NCBI GenBank assembly: GCA_030762935.1
Contig: CM060888.1
Location: 118,059,468 to 118,123,467 of the forward strand
Direction: 5' to 3'
Origin: Hymenopus coronatus
Lineage: Eukaryota; Arthropoda; Insecta; Mantodea; Hymenopodidae
DNA: 64,000 bases
The translations under genes and the position numbers were made by a program. The notes beneath the pieces are model-generated. The model saw only the letters and a program-made list of their open reading frames with translations, was not told the DNA's origin and did not search any database. Below are positions 34,035-45,345 of the stretch, piece after piece (the stretch's first letter is position 1; every line of letters begins with the position of its first letter).

Positions 34035-34875
34035 TTGTGGTATTGTTTTTTTAGTTATTTTTTGATTGAACATTTTCCTTTAAAATCTGGTCTTTGGTTA
34101 TAAATACTGCAGATTAAAGTATTTCAAAGCATCGTATGATCTATAAACTACACAGAGAGGTGATGGAGTTGGAGAGTTAGGAGGAGAAATGAATAGTAAG
34201 GCGGAAGAGTGAGAGAGTTGGAGATGTAAGGGAGAAGAGAGAAGCAATGAGCAAGCAGGAGACTCGGTGAAGTCTGCACACAATGTAATAATGTACTGCG
34301 GGTTCTGCTACTATGATAAAACATCCTTTACGCTTGTTCCAAGACACGGCATTAGAAACCTAACCATTTTCATAGTAATTCAACTTGCTCTTTACGAGAA
34401 GTTACTGTTTACAGAAGCCACTGCGGAGTTCGCGAACTGTGCGTGTGAATAATTCAATAATGGGGTTGATGGAAGAGCGCGTAGAGACAGAAGTTGGCAG
34501 TACCGGTGGATTAAGAGAGTATATCCCGAGGTGAAGTTCCACCTCATGCCCACCATGATAGGAGGAAGAACAGAGATCGTTATCCTGTTAAACAGTGTGC
34601 AATTTGCTTGCTCCCAGCTCACTCGTTTGCTACTTTAAAGAAACACAGTGTACTCCACCTCTAGACCTGTGACCTCACTCGCCTCTGTCATCTACCAATA
34701 ACAATGTACCAGCAACACATTCAACAATCCACCGTTCGAACACCGGGGGCGTTTAACTGGACTAACAATATCTCATTGATGTCACCGATCGAGCTGGATT
34801 TTTTGTGGTAAAGGTAGATCGAAAATAAAAATACCTCACCCATAGGTCCAAGTTTGAGAAAGAAAAAAAGAAAAA
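34035..34875. other. Unassigned DNA
   Basis: A purine-rich stretch at 34140-34260 (GGAGAGTTAGGAGGAGAAAT and similar) is the only visible peculiarity. Short opposed frames without motifs. Confidence 0.35.
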
Positions 34876-35450
34876 TCTGATGTGTTCCATTCAACGACTT
34901 TCTCTACAACTCTCCAATAAATTAAAAATATTGTGATTATTTTAATTCAAGCTATTCTAGACAAACTTAGCAGAAATAGTCTTATTACTTGCTTCTATGT
35001 AAGTAGAAGGGAAATAAGGAAGTACCACAGGCTTAAGTTTTTTCAAAAGCTGGTTGCTATGAGAAAGTTCCTTTGTTCTCATATGTATTTTAAAGCTGAA
35101 ACCAATAACCAGGAATATCTCAAAAACGATCCACCCCACGAAAAAAATGAATATGACATAAATTGTGTGTTTTAACCAGCTCTACATTTTCTGTTAAGTA
35201 AGGTTTTGTCTATCTCTAAAGGTTTGCCAGTTATGCAATTGTATTATGGTATTTAACGGACTTTTCGTTTTTGAGTTACGCTGTCGACAGACACAAACAC
35301 ACGCACACAAATGGACCTTTTTCAAAAAAATTTTTTTTATTCAAGGAGGCCCAAAACATGTATTTCCGGTGAAATCTCAGTATCGAATTTTTGGGTGCAC
35401 TACAATACCTCCTCTATTCACTATGTACATAGTACGGTCAGAAAAAGCAA
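34876..35450 (+). repeat. THR copy with internal deletion
   Basis: The left end TCTGATGTGTTCCATTCAAC is preceded by an A run. After GGTTTGCCAGTTATGCAATT (about 35221) the sequence jumps to TATGGTATTTAACGGACTTT. About 230 bp including the AAAATCGTTAGAGCC and CTTCGTGTCGCATCC blocks are missing. The right end has a CACACGCACAC tract and the hairpin TCACTATGTACATAGTACGG. Confidence 0.9.
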
Positions 35451-36115
35451 AAATAAGTTTATTCATTAATAATATATAATACGAAGTAGAGAAAATGTGT
35501 AAACGTGTAATCCATAGGTGACTTAACAATAACCGACCGAAAAAAATTCTAAGTTTTTCAGAAAAAAAAGCTTTGCTGCTTCTCAGTTAATATTAGTTTA
35601 TACGCGAAAAATATTTTCCAGGTATACTTCACTTTCAGCTCTCACTGAAGAGGAATGCAGTCAGGTGGACTGAATTTTTCGCTAACAATATCTGCTGCAA
35701 CGAATAAATTCTTCGAGCCGTTGTTCTTATGCAAACTTTCTTCCGCTTCACCTGGTTTCTTCCTAGCCTGCTTTAAGAAGCGCTATCCTATTTTGATATT
35801 TTAAAACCAAACATTATTTAAATAAAAATCCAAATTGTATGTTATAATAAACAAAAATGCACAGTTTAGGTTTTTAAAGGTAAAATATGTAAACGTAGAC
35901 TCTAACATCGAAGCAGACTGTTTTAGGGTTGTTTCTTAGTTTAAGAAATCCATCTTTGATGTTTGACCAAATATTGTGAAAAATACAAATTTTTGTTATA
36001 ATAAAATAATTTAAATTCTGAAATTTGTTTCCTCTGCGTGGCACATTTAAATTAGAATTAATGGTGCATCTTTATTAATAGTCATGCTCAAGTTTAAACC
36101 TAGAAATCTGTAAAT
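35451..36115. other. AT-rich DNA, nothing recognised
   Basis: No family blocks; very short frames only. Confidence 0.4.
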
Positions 36116-36331
36116 ATTTTTATTTTCTCTACACATACTGTGTACGTAGTGTATAGAGGAAGTATTGTATTCCATCCAAAAATTCGAAACCGAGATTTTA
36201 TCGAAAATTTTAGGATCCCCTGAATAAAAAAAATTCATAAAAAGGTCCGTGTGTGTGTGTCTTTGGACAGCATAGCTCAAAAACGAAAAATCTACTAATT
36301 TACATACCTATACTATGTAGAGATAGTAAAC
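36116..36331 (-). repeat. Miniature THR derivative, about 215 bp
   Basis: Starts with the minus-strand hairpin (TTTCTCTACACATACTGTGT) and keeps the right-end blocks to CTCAAAAACGAAAAATCTAC. It then ends abruptly at CTATGTAGAGATAGTAAAC (about 36313-36331), which resembles a THR terminal word. Most of the body is deleted, so two terminal words flank about 200 bp. Confidence 0.7.
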
Positions 36332-38635
36332 ATTATGAAGGTAACAAAATACAGTGAAAAAACAAGAGATAGAAAGGTTGATTGTGAAAGTGACCTATGC
36401 TCACGTAGGATTGTAGCGCAGATAACTATTTTTATTATTATTATTATTATTATTATTAATATTATCATTATTATAAGTATTATAGCATTCATTTCAACGT
36501 GGTTGCTTAATATGATTTTTCAAATTTCAAAAATGTATTACCTTAATTAGTCATTAAATTTAGAAGTAAATTTTATCTACCACTCAGGAAAACAATAGGT
36601 TTTAACCCAAAAATCCTCAATCTACTTCAGAACGGCCCACACTTGTGAGACACAGAATTGCTGTTAGCTTCGCAAATGAACTTAGAAATGAAGCGAGCGT
36701 TAAGAACTAATCTTCACAAGGTAGTACAACTCGTTATGACACTTAACCTCTGCCATTAAACGGTGTAAATCTCACCTCGTGAATGGGATATAATAATTAA
36801 TGCGCAATGGAGGCTTCAACTACTTACCTATTACTATAAGTGGGGTTGCATCAAGAAAGGGGATGTTACGGGCACGAGAATGGCTCACGTTACCGCGGAA
36901 AGGGCTGCTAGTAGGGGTGCAAATGGGGGATGCTGAGTTTTAACGTCTCAAGTTACCCTGCAGAACAATGGAAACAGCAAGAAGAAAACAAAACAGAAAG
37001 GAAGAATTTTAATGATAAATATGAAATTCAGTATGAGCACCGAAATAAACAGTATCTTGTGTATACAAGTTTCTCAGTAGTTGAGAGCTAGTCTATAAAC
37101 CAGACAAAAATAGCCATTTAATCCACTTCCTATTAATTATAAACTATTCCTTATATTATTGATTTCGCCTATACCTGGAAATGTCACAGAAGAATCTTAT
37201 ATCTTCATTCTAATAAATTTACTCTCTGAACGCGCAACGAGTGTTTCGTCACAGATTTGTATTTCAAATGTGCAGAAAGTTTAATAGAAACATTACTGAA
37301 GTATATAATACAGCAACAACTAATCTGTTTTCAGCATTCTCACGTTTGGATTTAATCTTTTCATTTAGCCACAATTTAGAATATTTGTTTCATTCAAATT
37401 CTCATTTGACTAACTTAACATTGTATGAGCAGCTGAATAACTAAGCCCCACACACGCGGGTGCGTGCGCATGCACCTCAGATTGCTATGGCATCTCTCGC
37501 CCACTCGCTTATCAAGTAGCTCAACTGCCCCTTCGTGCGTTAAAACAGTTGCAGAACTCAACGGCGTTATTTCAAGTTAAAACCCGTCAGTAACTGGCCT
37601 GAGCGATCTTATAATACTCGGCTGTTTGAAGTAGATAACCGAGCAACTCTACCGATAAAAGTATTAATACGAATTTTAATTACATCAGAAGATGTAATTC
37701 ATGCATGAACAATTCCAATCGCCGGTTTCTATAATATCTTGAAAATAAATAGTACATTTCACCAGTCATAGTAAATACGTAACGATGATGTAGTACTATA
37801 TCGGTCACATTCTGACCAGTTCAAGGTAGGTCCGGTACCTGAAGTTTGACTGCAAGCGTTTTAGGTGTCCTGGTAAGCCATTGGTCTACACTCGAACAGT
37901 GGAACAGAAAAGGAATTTAAATATAAACTAGTCTCTGCCCCTCTGACTGTAGAGTACACTTTGTGTAATTTGATTTATCTTAGAATAATGACTACATACC
38001 TTATTGAAATTCAATTGTAACAATACAGCAATTATATTCAATTGATCATTTTAACTCCATATTTTATTTGTTTACCATTAATTACAAAAACTACCCGAGA
38101 TCTGTAATTACAGCGTATTAACGAAGCACGCGATATCAGACTTTTTCAATAATGAGAACGTGATATGTTACGAGTGATAATAGCGCTTCGAATGCTACAG
38201 CACCCACCACCAAAGCTCCCCGCAGGCAGGTTTACAATCCCAAATTCTCTGAAACCACGAAAAATTGTGAAATAAAGCGTTGATGACCATCTAAGTTATA
38301 ACTTTCCTCATAGACATCCTGGCCTTCAAGATTGCCTAATTGAATCGCTATTCTTGACTGTTATTTCCGGAGGGCATTGAAAACCAGTCGTTGCTGATAT
38401 TTAATTTCAGAGGGAATACATTATTGCTATTGAGCAAAGACGTAATAACGAAGGGGTGTTTGCCAGAGAGGAAAGTATTTTTAAATAGGTGTAAAGTTTA
38501 TAGTTTCCCAAATAGTGGACATTTTGAACAAGTTTATTAATTATCACATATATTTCATATTAGAAGCTGCGTTTTTGGATGATTTTTTTAAATTCTCATT
38601 GATATAAATTTACATGGAATAGATAATAAACTGAC
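36332..38635. other. Unassigned DNA with an ATT microsatellite
   Basis: Includes (TTA)n at 36431-36473. A GC-richer patch at 37440-37620 (CACACACGCGGGTGCGTGCG onward) has no assignable function. Short frames only. Confidence 0.35.
36431..36473. repeat. (TTA)n microsatellite
   Basis: An imperfect run of TTA units, with ATC interruptions near its end. Confidence 0.95.
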
Positions 38636-38990
38636 CGTCCCCTTAGCGCGGAGGTAGCGCAGCTACTTATCACGAGAGATCTAGGTTCGATTACCGGTAC
38701 CGGCGTGGGAATTTTTCCCCGTTTGGGAGACCTGTTTCGGGGTGCACTCAGCCTCGTAAGGTCCCTGGGGGCCAATTGAGGAGCTTCTTGAAGTACCTGC
38801 TCCAGGTCATGAGAACCGCATCAATCGGCCGGAGGGGCTCGAGACGCTGACCACGTCTCACTCTTCAATACTGCACCCCATCCATGACGTCTGACACCTG
38901 GGCGGTAGGCAAAGGTGCTGTCTTGCAATGGAGGTGGCATTATTACTATTATTATTATTTTATTATTATTATGTTATAGATAATAAACCA
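38636..38990 (+). repeat. SINE-C, full copy with ATT tail
   Basis: The head CCTTAGCGCGGAGGTAGCGC (A-box position) and GATCTAGGTTCGATTACC (B box, about 38678) are tRNA-derived. The body runs GTGGGAATTTTTCCCCGTTT to CTCGAGACGCTGACCACGTC and CCATCCATGACGTCTG. Its second half is shared with 7.22-7.44 kb. The element ends in a TATTAT microsatellite at 38937-38972 that is plausibly its tail. Confidence 0.85.
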
Positions 38991-39629
38991 TTTCACGTAA
39001 TAAAAAGCACTGCGAATTTTATTTTAATGCTTAGTGGGTTGGTAAAATTTTAGTGTAATACGATTTTAAGTTACAGAATGTATTAATGTCGGTGAAGAGG
39101 TAGTAAATAAAACTGTTTAATTTTATTGTATTCTTTACTGTCGTACAAAGCCAAAATCAAAAGTGCACTCCTCCAATATCACCACAGTATGAGTCAATTC
39201 TGCAACTTTGTCAGAATTCATGCTTTTTACTCTCAATAAAAGTTAAATATCTTACTAAATACTGGCCATAAAATATTTTGGCAATGCGTGTTCAAAATGG
39301 TGAATTTTGGAACCGGCTTAAATGTATGTAATGCTTTACCTTCCACGCTATACAAATAAAACTAAGAAAACAAATTCTAAATTGATTTGTAAGGAAAACA
39401 CACTTTTACAGTAGAAGCTATTGTTTGCGAATGAAAAGACAAATGCTTTCGCGAAATGTAGCATAGGTACTCATAATTAGAGTTGTAAAAGTACTCTGTA
39501 GTGCCAAAGAGTCATTTTATAGTATTGCGTAATACATATGGAGCCTTAGTATATTACTTGGAATAGATAGGCAATAAACGCAATCCACATCAGCGCAATC
39601 CTCACCGCTATGCATAACTATCAGGCGTA
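38991..39629. other. AT-rich DNA, nothing recognised
   Basis: No family blocks or protein-like frames. Confidence 0.4.
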
Positions 39630-39812
39630 TTGCTTCTGTCTTTCGGCATCGTACAAAGGTACGACAGTGATATAACCATGGCAAAATTAACTCAATTTGA
39701 AGCTAGTGTTCGTATAATTCTCGAGATACCTGATGAGATAATGCTCAACATATTGCACTTCCTATCTGATGAACGTCATTATGACGCAACCGATAAGTTT
39801 GCAAGTATCTAA
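39630..39812 (+). CDS. Short frame with F-box-like stretch, doubtful
   Basis: A 60-codon frame from ATG 39630 to TAA at 39812. An alternative start at 39678 has a better context (ACCATGG). About 15 residues near the middle, IPDEIMLNILHFLS, look like the beginning of an F-box (consensus LPxEIxxxILxxL), which links substrates to SCF ubiquitin ligases through Skp1. The rest of an F-box (about 40-50 residues) is absent and the frame closes 12 codons later. No splice donor is obvious. It could be a single exon or relic, but chance similarity of this length is quite possible. I do not assign a name. Confidence 0.15.
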   Translation: MLLSFGIVQRYDSDITMAKLTQFEASVRIILEIPDEIMLNILHFLSDERHYDATDKFASI

Positions 39813-39953
39813 ACGTCTGAACGTACTACCATTGCAGCGTAAGTGAACTCCCATGAGCGAATCCAAATGAAAAGTTAAAATACACCTCTCTCCGAGAACA
39901 ACCGAAAACCCATTTTCGTACCATGGTTATTTGTTACAGGAATTGTTGATTAA

Positions 39954-40512
39954 AAATCTGAATGTTTCATTCACATATTTTTCTCTAAATCTATGCAATA
40001 CATTTTTGTTGAAAAGCTTATTCTTCTATTTATTTAATTCTAATCGATAAAATATTAACAGATAGGGCCTTGTTAGTCACTTCCTTGTAAGCAGAAGGCA
40101 AATATCGAAGTACCGTAGGCTAAATCCATAGTCAAATCTGTTAACAACTGGTTGCAATGTGATTGAAGTATCTTTGTATAGACAGAAGTATTTTAAAGGT
40201 GAAACCAATAAAAAGGAATGTCTCAAAAACGGTCAACAACATGAAAAAATGTATATAACATACATTTTGTATTTTAATGAGAGCTACATTCTTCTGTGGT
40301 AACTTTTTGTCTATCTCTTACGGTTTACCAGTGATGCAAACTTCTACAAAATTCCGCAAAATTCATCCAATGAATAAATACGTATTCAGAGGCTCTTTCC
40401 TGGAAAATTGAAGATATACATTTTATTTTCCATGTAAAATCAAAATCGTTAGAGCCATTTTTGAGAAAAATCAAAATTTTCGAAAAATATTCCATGTAAA
40501 CGGTAATTGGGA
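39954..40512 (+). repeat. THR copy, left part only
   Basis: The left end AATCTGAATGTTTCATTCAC follows an A run. The blocks run in order through AATGTCTCAAAAACGGTC, TTACGGTTTACCAGTGATGC and AAAATCGTTAGAGCCATTTT to GTAAACGGTAATTGG at about 40512, where a SINE-D fragment begins. Confidence 0.88.
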
Positions 40513-40530
40513 GACATACTTTTTAAAAAA

Positions 40531-40668
40531 GAAGGATCGTGGGTTCGAGTCCCGCCTTTGTGTGTTTGTGAATGTGTACATGTATGTGTATTTGTCATAA
40601 AACAAAAACAAAAAAACGGTAAACAAAGGAAAATTAGGCAAAAGAAAAATAAAAGAGGAATAAACAGA
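40531..40668 (+). repeat. SINE-D fragment between two THR pieces
   Basis: GGATCGTGGGTTCGAGTCCC (B box) and the TGTGTGTTTGTGAATGTGTA region match the SINE-D copy at 49.20-49.34 kb, but the A-box half is missing. An A-rich tail (AAAACAAAAACAAAAAAACG and onward) follows. Confidence 0.75.
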
Positions 40669-40671
40669 AAA

Positions 40672-41207
40672 GTTAATAAAACATAAATTGTGTGCTTTAA
40701 TGAGCTCTACATTTTTGTGGAGTAAGTTTTTGTTTATCTCTTACTGTTTACTAATTATGGAAAATTCCGCAAAATTCATCCAGAATAAACGTGTCTTCAG
40801 AGGATATTCCCAGAAAATTGAAGATATACATTTTCTTTGTCATGAAAACATCCTTAATATATGATATTTTAATCAAAATCGTTTGAGCCGTTTTTGAAAA
40901 AATCCAAATTTTCGAAATGTTTCCCATGTAAATGGGAGTTAAGGGTGGGGGATTTTCTTGAAAATCTTCGTGTCGCATTCTTGGAAGATACTGAACTTAA
41001 ATACCAAGTTTGCTATTTAACGTACTTATCGTTTTTGAGCTATGCTGTCCAGTGACACAACACACACATACACATGCACGGACATTTTTCTATAGGTGTT
41101 TTTTGGATCCAGGGGGTCCTAAAACGTGTATTTCCTTAAAATCTCGGTATCGAATTTTTGGGTGCATTACAATACACTATGTACATATTACGTGTAGAGA
41201 AAGTAAG
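40672..41207 (+). repeat. THR copy, right part only
   Basis: Begins at AAAACATAAATTGTGTGCTT, a point that lies before the place where the preceding THR piece stopped. Hence the two pieces overlap in element coordinates and are separate copies. It continues through ATATGATATTTTAATCAAAA, CTTCGTGTCGCATTCTTGG and a CACACACATACAC tract, and ends at 41207 with CACTATGTACATATTACGTG plus TAGAGAAAGTA. Confidence 0.9.
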
Positions 41208-42174
41208 AACTGTTCCACAGCATTGCTGTTAGTAACATTTTTAACTTGCTTATTTGCCATGCTGTAAATTTAATTCGTTTAGTTACGTTGTTCACCCATT
41301 CACTAACTGTACCGCTTAGACACCCACACCCAGCTAGAGAAACTGTTACATAAAAGTACTGAATTTGAGTTAATAGCGGTTCAAAATTATGTCTTCTCAG
41401 AAATATGGAATTTTAAGGTCCAGTGAAATAAATTTATCTTGTTATAGGTTATGAGGAGTACATCATTTAAAATATAATATATATAAGTTGTAATAAAATT
41501 AATATAGTACAAAATAATAAATAAACGAATGTGGAAAATTCTAGCGAAGAATGTGAAAAACAAAAGAACAATTTTATTGTATAATATAGCATTCCTAAAT
41601 ATAAACGAGCAAAAAATAATATCACAGAGTAGGGATATAAAACGTTGAGCCGGTTGCGACCCAGCAAGGAGTTCGTAGCTAGAAAAAGAAAAAAGAATAA
41701 TAAAATAGAAGTATAGTACAATTCTCTAGCTATTAAAGCTAATTTTGTGATTACGGTGCATAAATCATCATTAGCACTTCATGTTTTAGAGAAAGATCGA
41801 ATTTAAAATGTGTTATGGGGCTACAGTTCCCCATTTTCTGTAGGTTTATTTTCTATGACTATTTTATCTAGGTTCAATACATTATTTTTAGTTTTTTTTA
41901 GGTATTTTTGTGTTTCGCTCATTTGTATTCCATATGCTTGTAATCCTGATTATTTACTGACAGTAAGATCCAGTTTTGTTGCTTTTTAAAATTTATATAT
42001 TGTCTGTTTTGACTTTCCAAAGGAGACCTAACATTCCAAGTTAAATTTCTCTGTAGAAAAAATTGAGGGGAGAATTATAAAATTTCAGGAAATATTTTTA
42101 CTTTGTCCAATAAATCATTATCAAGAAATAGAAAATACACTAACTTTAAATATCTCACCTAATAATTTTCTAAG
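41208..42174. other. AT-rich DNA, nothing recognised
   Basis: An 84-codon minus frame (41467-41721) is mostly aromatic and aliphatic residues, as expected from translating AT-rich DNA, and is not called. Confidence 0.4.
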
Positions 42175-42943
42175 GTGACATAGTAGGTAAGGAATTTCTA
42201 TACCGTAATTTCTTCGTAAATGCATTTTGGAGGACTCCTGAATCAAAAAAAGTAATTCTTAAAAAAAGGTGTTGTGTGCCTGTTTGAACCATAACTCCTA
42301 AACGAAAATGCCGTCAAATACCAATTTTTGTATTTAAGTTTAACATTTACTAAGAAGACACAAGCATTTAACGAAAATTCCCACAAACTACCCTTTACAT
42401 GGAAATTTTCTCGACAGTTTCTATTTTCTCAAACATTCTTTAACGATTTTGATTAAAATTATGTATATTAAAGATATTCACATGGCAAATTAAATATATT
42501 TCTTGAATTTTATCTCTGAAATCCTCTTCAATCTGAATGATTTTTCCATAACTGATAAGGCGCTGAAGATAGACAAAAACTTACTACACATGTGTATCTC
42601 ATTAAAACACAGAGTTTATGCCTTTAAATTTTTTGTAGGTTACTGTTTTCCTCATATTCCTTGTTATCGGTTTAATTTTAATATATCTGTGTTTTTCTCA
42701 AACAGGAGGTCATCATTCGTGTCATATCCCTTTTTTCTTTTTTTTATTTTGGCCATGCAAAGAAAACTGAATTTTAACATCGTCGCAGAGCCAAAGCTTT
42801 TAAAAGAACTGACTATCCACATTTCCCTTCTACTTACAAGGGCCAAGTAACAAAGCAAATTCTGCTAATGTTTATCTCGATTTGCATGAAGTAGAGAGAA
42901 GAAGAATTTTTATAGAGAAAGTCATGTGAATGGAACACATCAG
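42175..42943 (-). repeat. THR copy, right hairpin missing
   Basis: Minus-strand piece starting near the ATTTCTATACCGTAATTTCT block. It passes GACTCCTGAATCAAAAAAAG, AACGATTTTGATTAAAATTA and the TTTCTCAAACAGGAGG region, and ends with the left terminus AGAGAAAGTCATGTGAATGG then AACACATCAGAA. The 115-codon plus frame at 42503-42850 is antisense repeat DNA. Confidence 0.82.
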
Positions 42944-43046
42944 AATTTTTGGATACAGGGACCCAAAAACGTGTATTTCCGGTCAAATTCGGTATCGAAT
43001 TTTTGGGTGGAATGCGATACCTTCTCTATACACTAAGTACATATAG
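42944..43046 (+). repeat. THR right-end fragment, plus strand
   Basis: Directly after the previous copy's left end, TTTTTGGATACAGGGACCCA, GTGTATTTCCGGTCAAATTC and the hairpin CTTCTCTATACACTAAGTAC plus ATATAGAGAAAATAAA are found in plus orientation. Confidence 0.85.
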
Positions 43047-43061
43047 AGAAAATAAAAGCAG

Positions 43062-43405
43062 GTTTAGAAAAGCATCCGTGTGTGTGTCCGTGTTTCGCTG
43101 AACACGATAAATCCAAAACGAAAAGTTGGTAAAATACCAAACTTAGTATTTAATATTAGTGTCTTACAAGGATGACACGCTAAGATTTTGAGGAAAATCC
43201 CCCCCCCCCCCACCCCAAACTACCCTTTTTATGGAAAAAAAATCTAAAATTTTAATTTTCTGAATAATTGTTCTAATGATATTGAGTAAAATACCGTATA
43301 TGAAAGATCTTTATATGGCAAAAAATGTATATATTAAATGTTCTAGGAATAACCTCTGAAGACCTGTTTAATGTGGATAAATTTTGCTGGATTTGGCATA
43401 ACTGG
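43062..43405 (-). repeat. THR internal fragment, minus strand
   Basis: Runs from TTAGAAAAGCATCCGTGTGT through GATAAATCCAAAACGAAAAG and a C tract (43200-43211) to AATAACCTCTGAAGACCTG and GGCATAACTGG, all in minus orientation. It ends exactly where a plus-strand copy begins. Confidence 0.82.
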
Positions 43406-44052
43406 TTGCCATGTGGATGAAATCTGTTTCTATGCATTGCTAGGAGTTGACAAATTCTCGTATGTGAAAAGTTTTAAGTATCTTAAAACGGAAACCAATA
43501 ACGAGGAATATCTCAGAAATGGCCAACTCTACGAAAAATATGTAAATTACATAAAGTGCGTGTTTTAACAAGATCTACATTTTTTGTGTTATAAGTTTTT
43601 GTCTTCTCTTGCGCTTTACTAGTTACGCAAATTCCAGCAAAATCCATCAAGAACAGACAGGAAATTCAAGGTTTTCGTTTTATTTGCCGTGCAAATGTCT
43701 TTAATATACGGTATTTTAATCAAAATCGTTAGACTCATTTTTCAGAAAATCAAAATTTTCGAAAATGTTTCCTTGTAAAGGGTAGTTTTGGGATGGGGGG
43801 GGATTTTCCTCAAAATCTTCATGTCACATCCTTGAAATATACTAAACCTGTATACCAAGTTTGGCATTCTACCTACTTTTCGTTTTTGAGTTATCGAGTT
43901 TGAGATACACACGGACACACACGCCTTTTTCTAAAAATGTTATTTTTGTATACCTTAAAACATCTATTTCCGGTAAAATCTCGGTATTGAATTTTGGGTG
44001 GAATGCTACACCTTCTCTATGCTCTATGCACATAGTGCGTGTAAAGAAAGTA
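43406..44052 (+). repeat. THR copy, left end missing
   Basis: Begins at TTGCCATGTGGATGAAATCT (the element's GGTTGCTATGTGATTGAAGT region). It keeps AATATCTCAGAAATGGCC, AAAATCGTTAGACTCATTTT and CTTCATGTCACATCCTTG, and ends with GCTCTATGCACATAGTGCGT plus GTAAAGAAAGTAA. Confidence 0.88.
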
Positions 44053-45098
44053 ATGAATGTAATAAGTAATAAACATATCAGATTTCTTTCAACAGTGCTC
44101 TATTATATCAAACATTTATTAGAGCTTATGTAATTTGCTATCCGGATTCTCGAATTATAAAGAACAATTTCCACAAGGAAAAAAATTAAAGAGGTGAAAT
44201 TGTTCTAAAATGCCTTTTCTAGTACCAATTGTGGTTCTAAGATGTTCTTTTCTTTGAAGTATTAAAAGCTTGGCCTTCTTTGAGAACGTTTCCATTTCAT
44301 GTAACGTTGGAATTTATCCTGAGATAACTTACAGGAACACTTATTGATAATAAAATCTAGAAGCATATAATTTCATATGCTTTAGTTGATTTTTACCGCA
44401 TACATGTATAGTTCTTATAACATCACGGATGTTTACGTTTCGTGTTTTATGATCATAAGATGCAAAGCAATACCAAGTTTGAGACAGTATACAGTGTATA
44501 ATTGTAGACGTATATGCCATAGAACGGATAGAGATATATCAATAGAAGTACATAAAGTTCTATATGAGGCCATCTATTTAAACACATAGTTTGCGTATAA
44601 TAAAACACTTACTGTAAAATTGTACGTTCTTTTGACTTACTTTTATTATTTTAAATAAGTATACCTTAGTACTTGTTTAGTTATAATGATTTAACTAGTG
44701 CAAAAAACATAAAACTGATGCGTACAAAAATATTGTTCCTCTTTCTACTGCTGATTGATGTGGTTGGTAATTGCATGTGAAAATCGGCGCAAAAACTGAG
44801 AATGATGGAATTTGTATAAATTTTACTTGAATAAAACTAGCCAGAAGTAACCAAGGAACAAACAAAATATTGCCTCAGATATCTTATGAAATGATATATC
44901 TTATGAACTTTGAAATTAAACTTGTATTTTAATTTGTTGTATATCGTTTGGCTAAATTTAACACTAACATTGTCAGCATCGCATCCAAAATCTCCCTTAA
45001 ATGACTAATCTTACCAGTTAATGGTTCTAGCGATACTCTTGTATTGTACTCATATGAATGTTTTATATTCTTCCACAAACTATTCTTTGTTCATCATG
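44053..45098. other. AT-rich DNA, nothing recognised
   Basis: Short frames only; no family blocks. Confidence 0.4.
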
Positions 45099-45345
45099 TT
45101 TTTTTTTTTGTTTTTTTTTTTTTTTTTTAATTTCATTGCCCTTTTAAACTGGTAGTTTAGTCAGTGAAATGATGCACAAATGAGCCGATCAATAGAGCCT
45201 AAAGTTACCCGACATATCTCTTTTCAGGATAAGGGAAGATCCCAAAGAAAAAAAAAACTTCATCCGAACAAATCGCCATAACCGAGTTCGAACTCGGGAC
45301 TTTGTAATGTCATGCAGACACGCTACCCTTACATTATAGAGACGG
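45099..45345 (-). repeat. SINE-G copy (tRNA-derived), minus strand
   Basis: On the minus strand the head near 45345-45270 contains GGTAGCGTGTCTGCATGACA and the B-box region CCCGAGTTCGAACTCGGTTA. The body matches 49.96-50.15 kb block by block (CAGTGAAATGATGCACAAAT, CCTAAAGTTACCCGACATAT, CAGGATAAGGGAAGATCCC). The T tract at 45099-45128, about 35 bp outside the body, could be its A tail seen on plus. Confidence 0.82.

Noticed and set aside
41467..41721. Hydrophobic minus frame resembling a membrane protein
   Set aside because: Very AT-rich DNA translates to F, L, I, Y by chance; no conserved motif, no flanking signals.
42503..42850. 115-codon plus frame
   Set aside because: Lies antisense in a THR copy; no motif.
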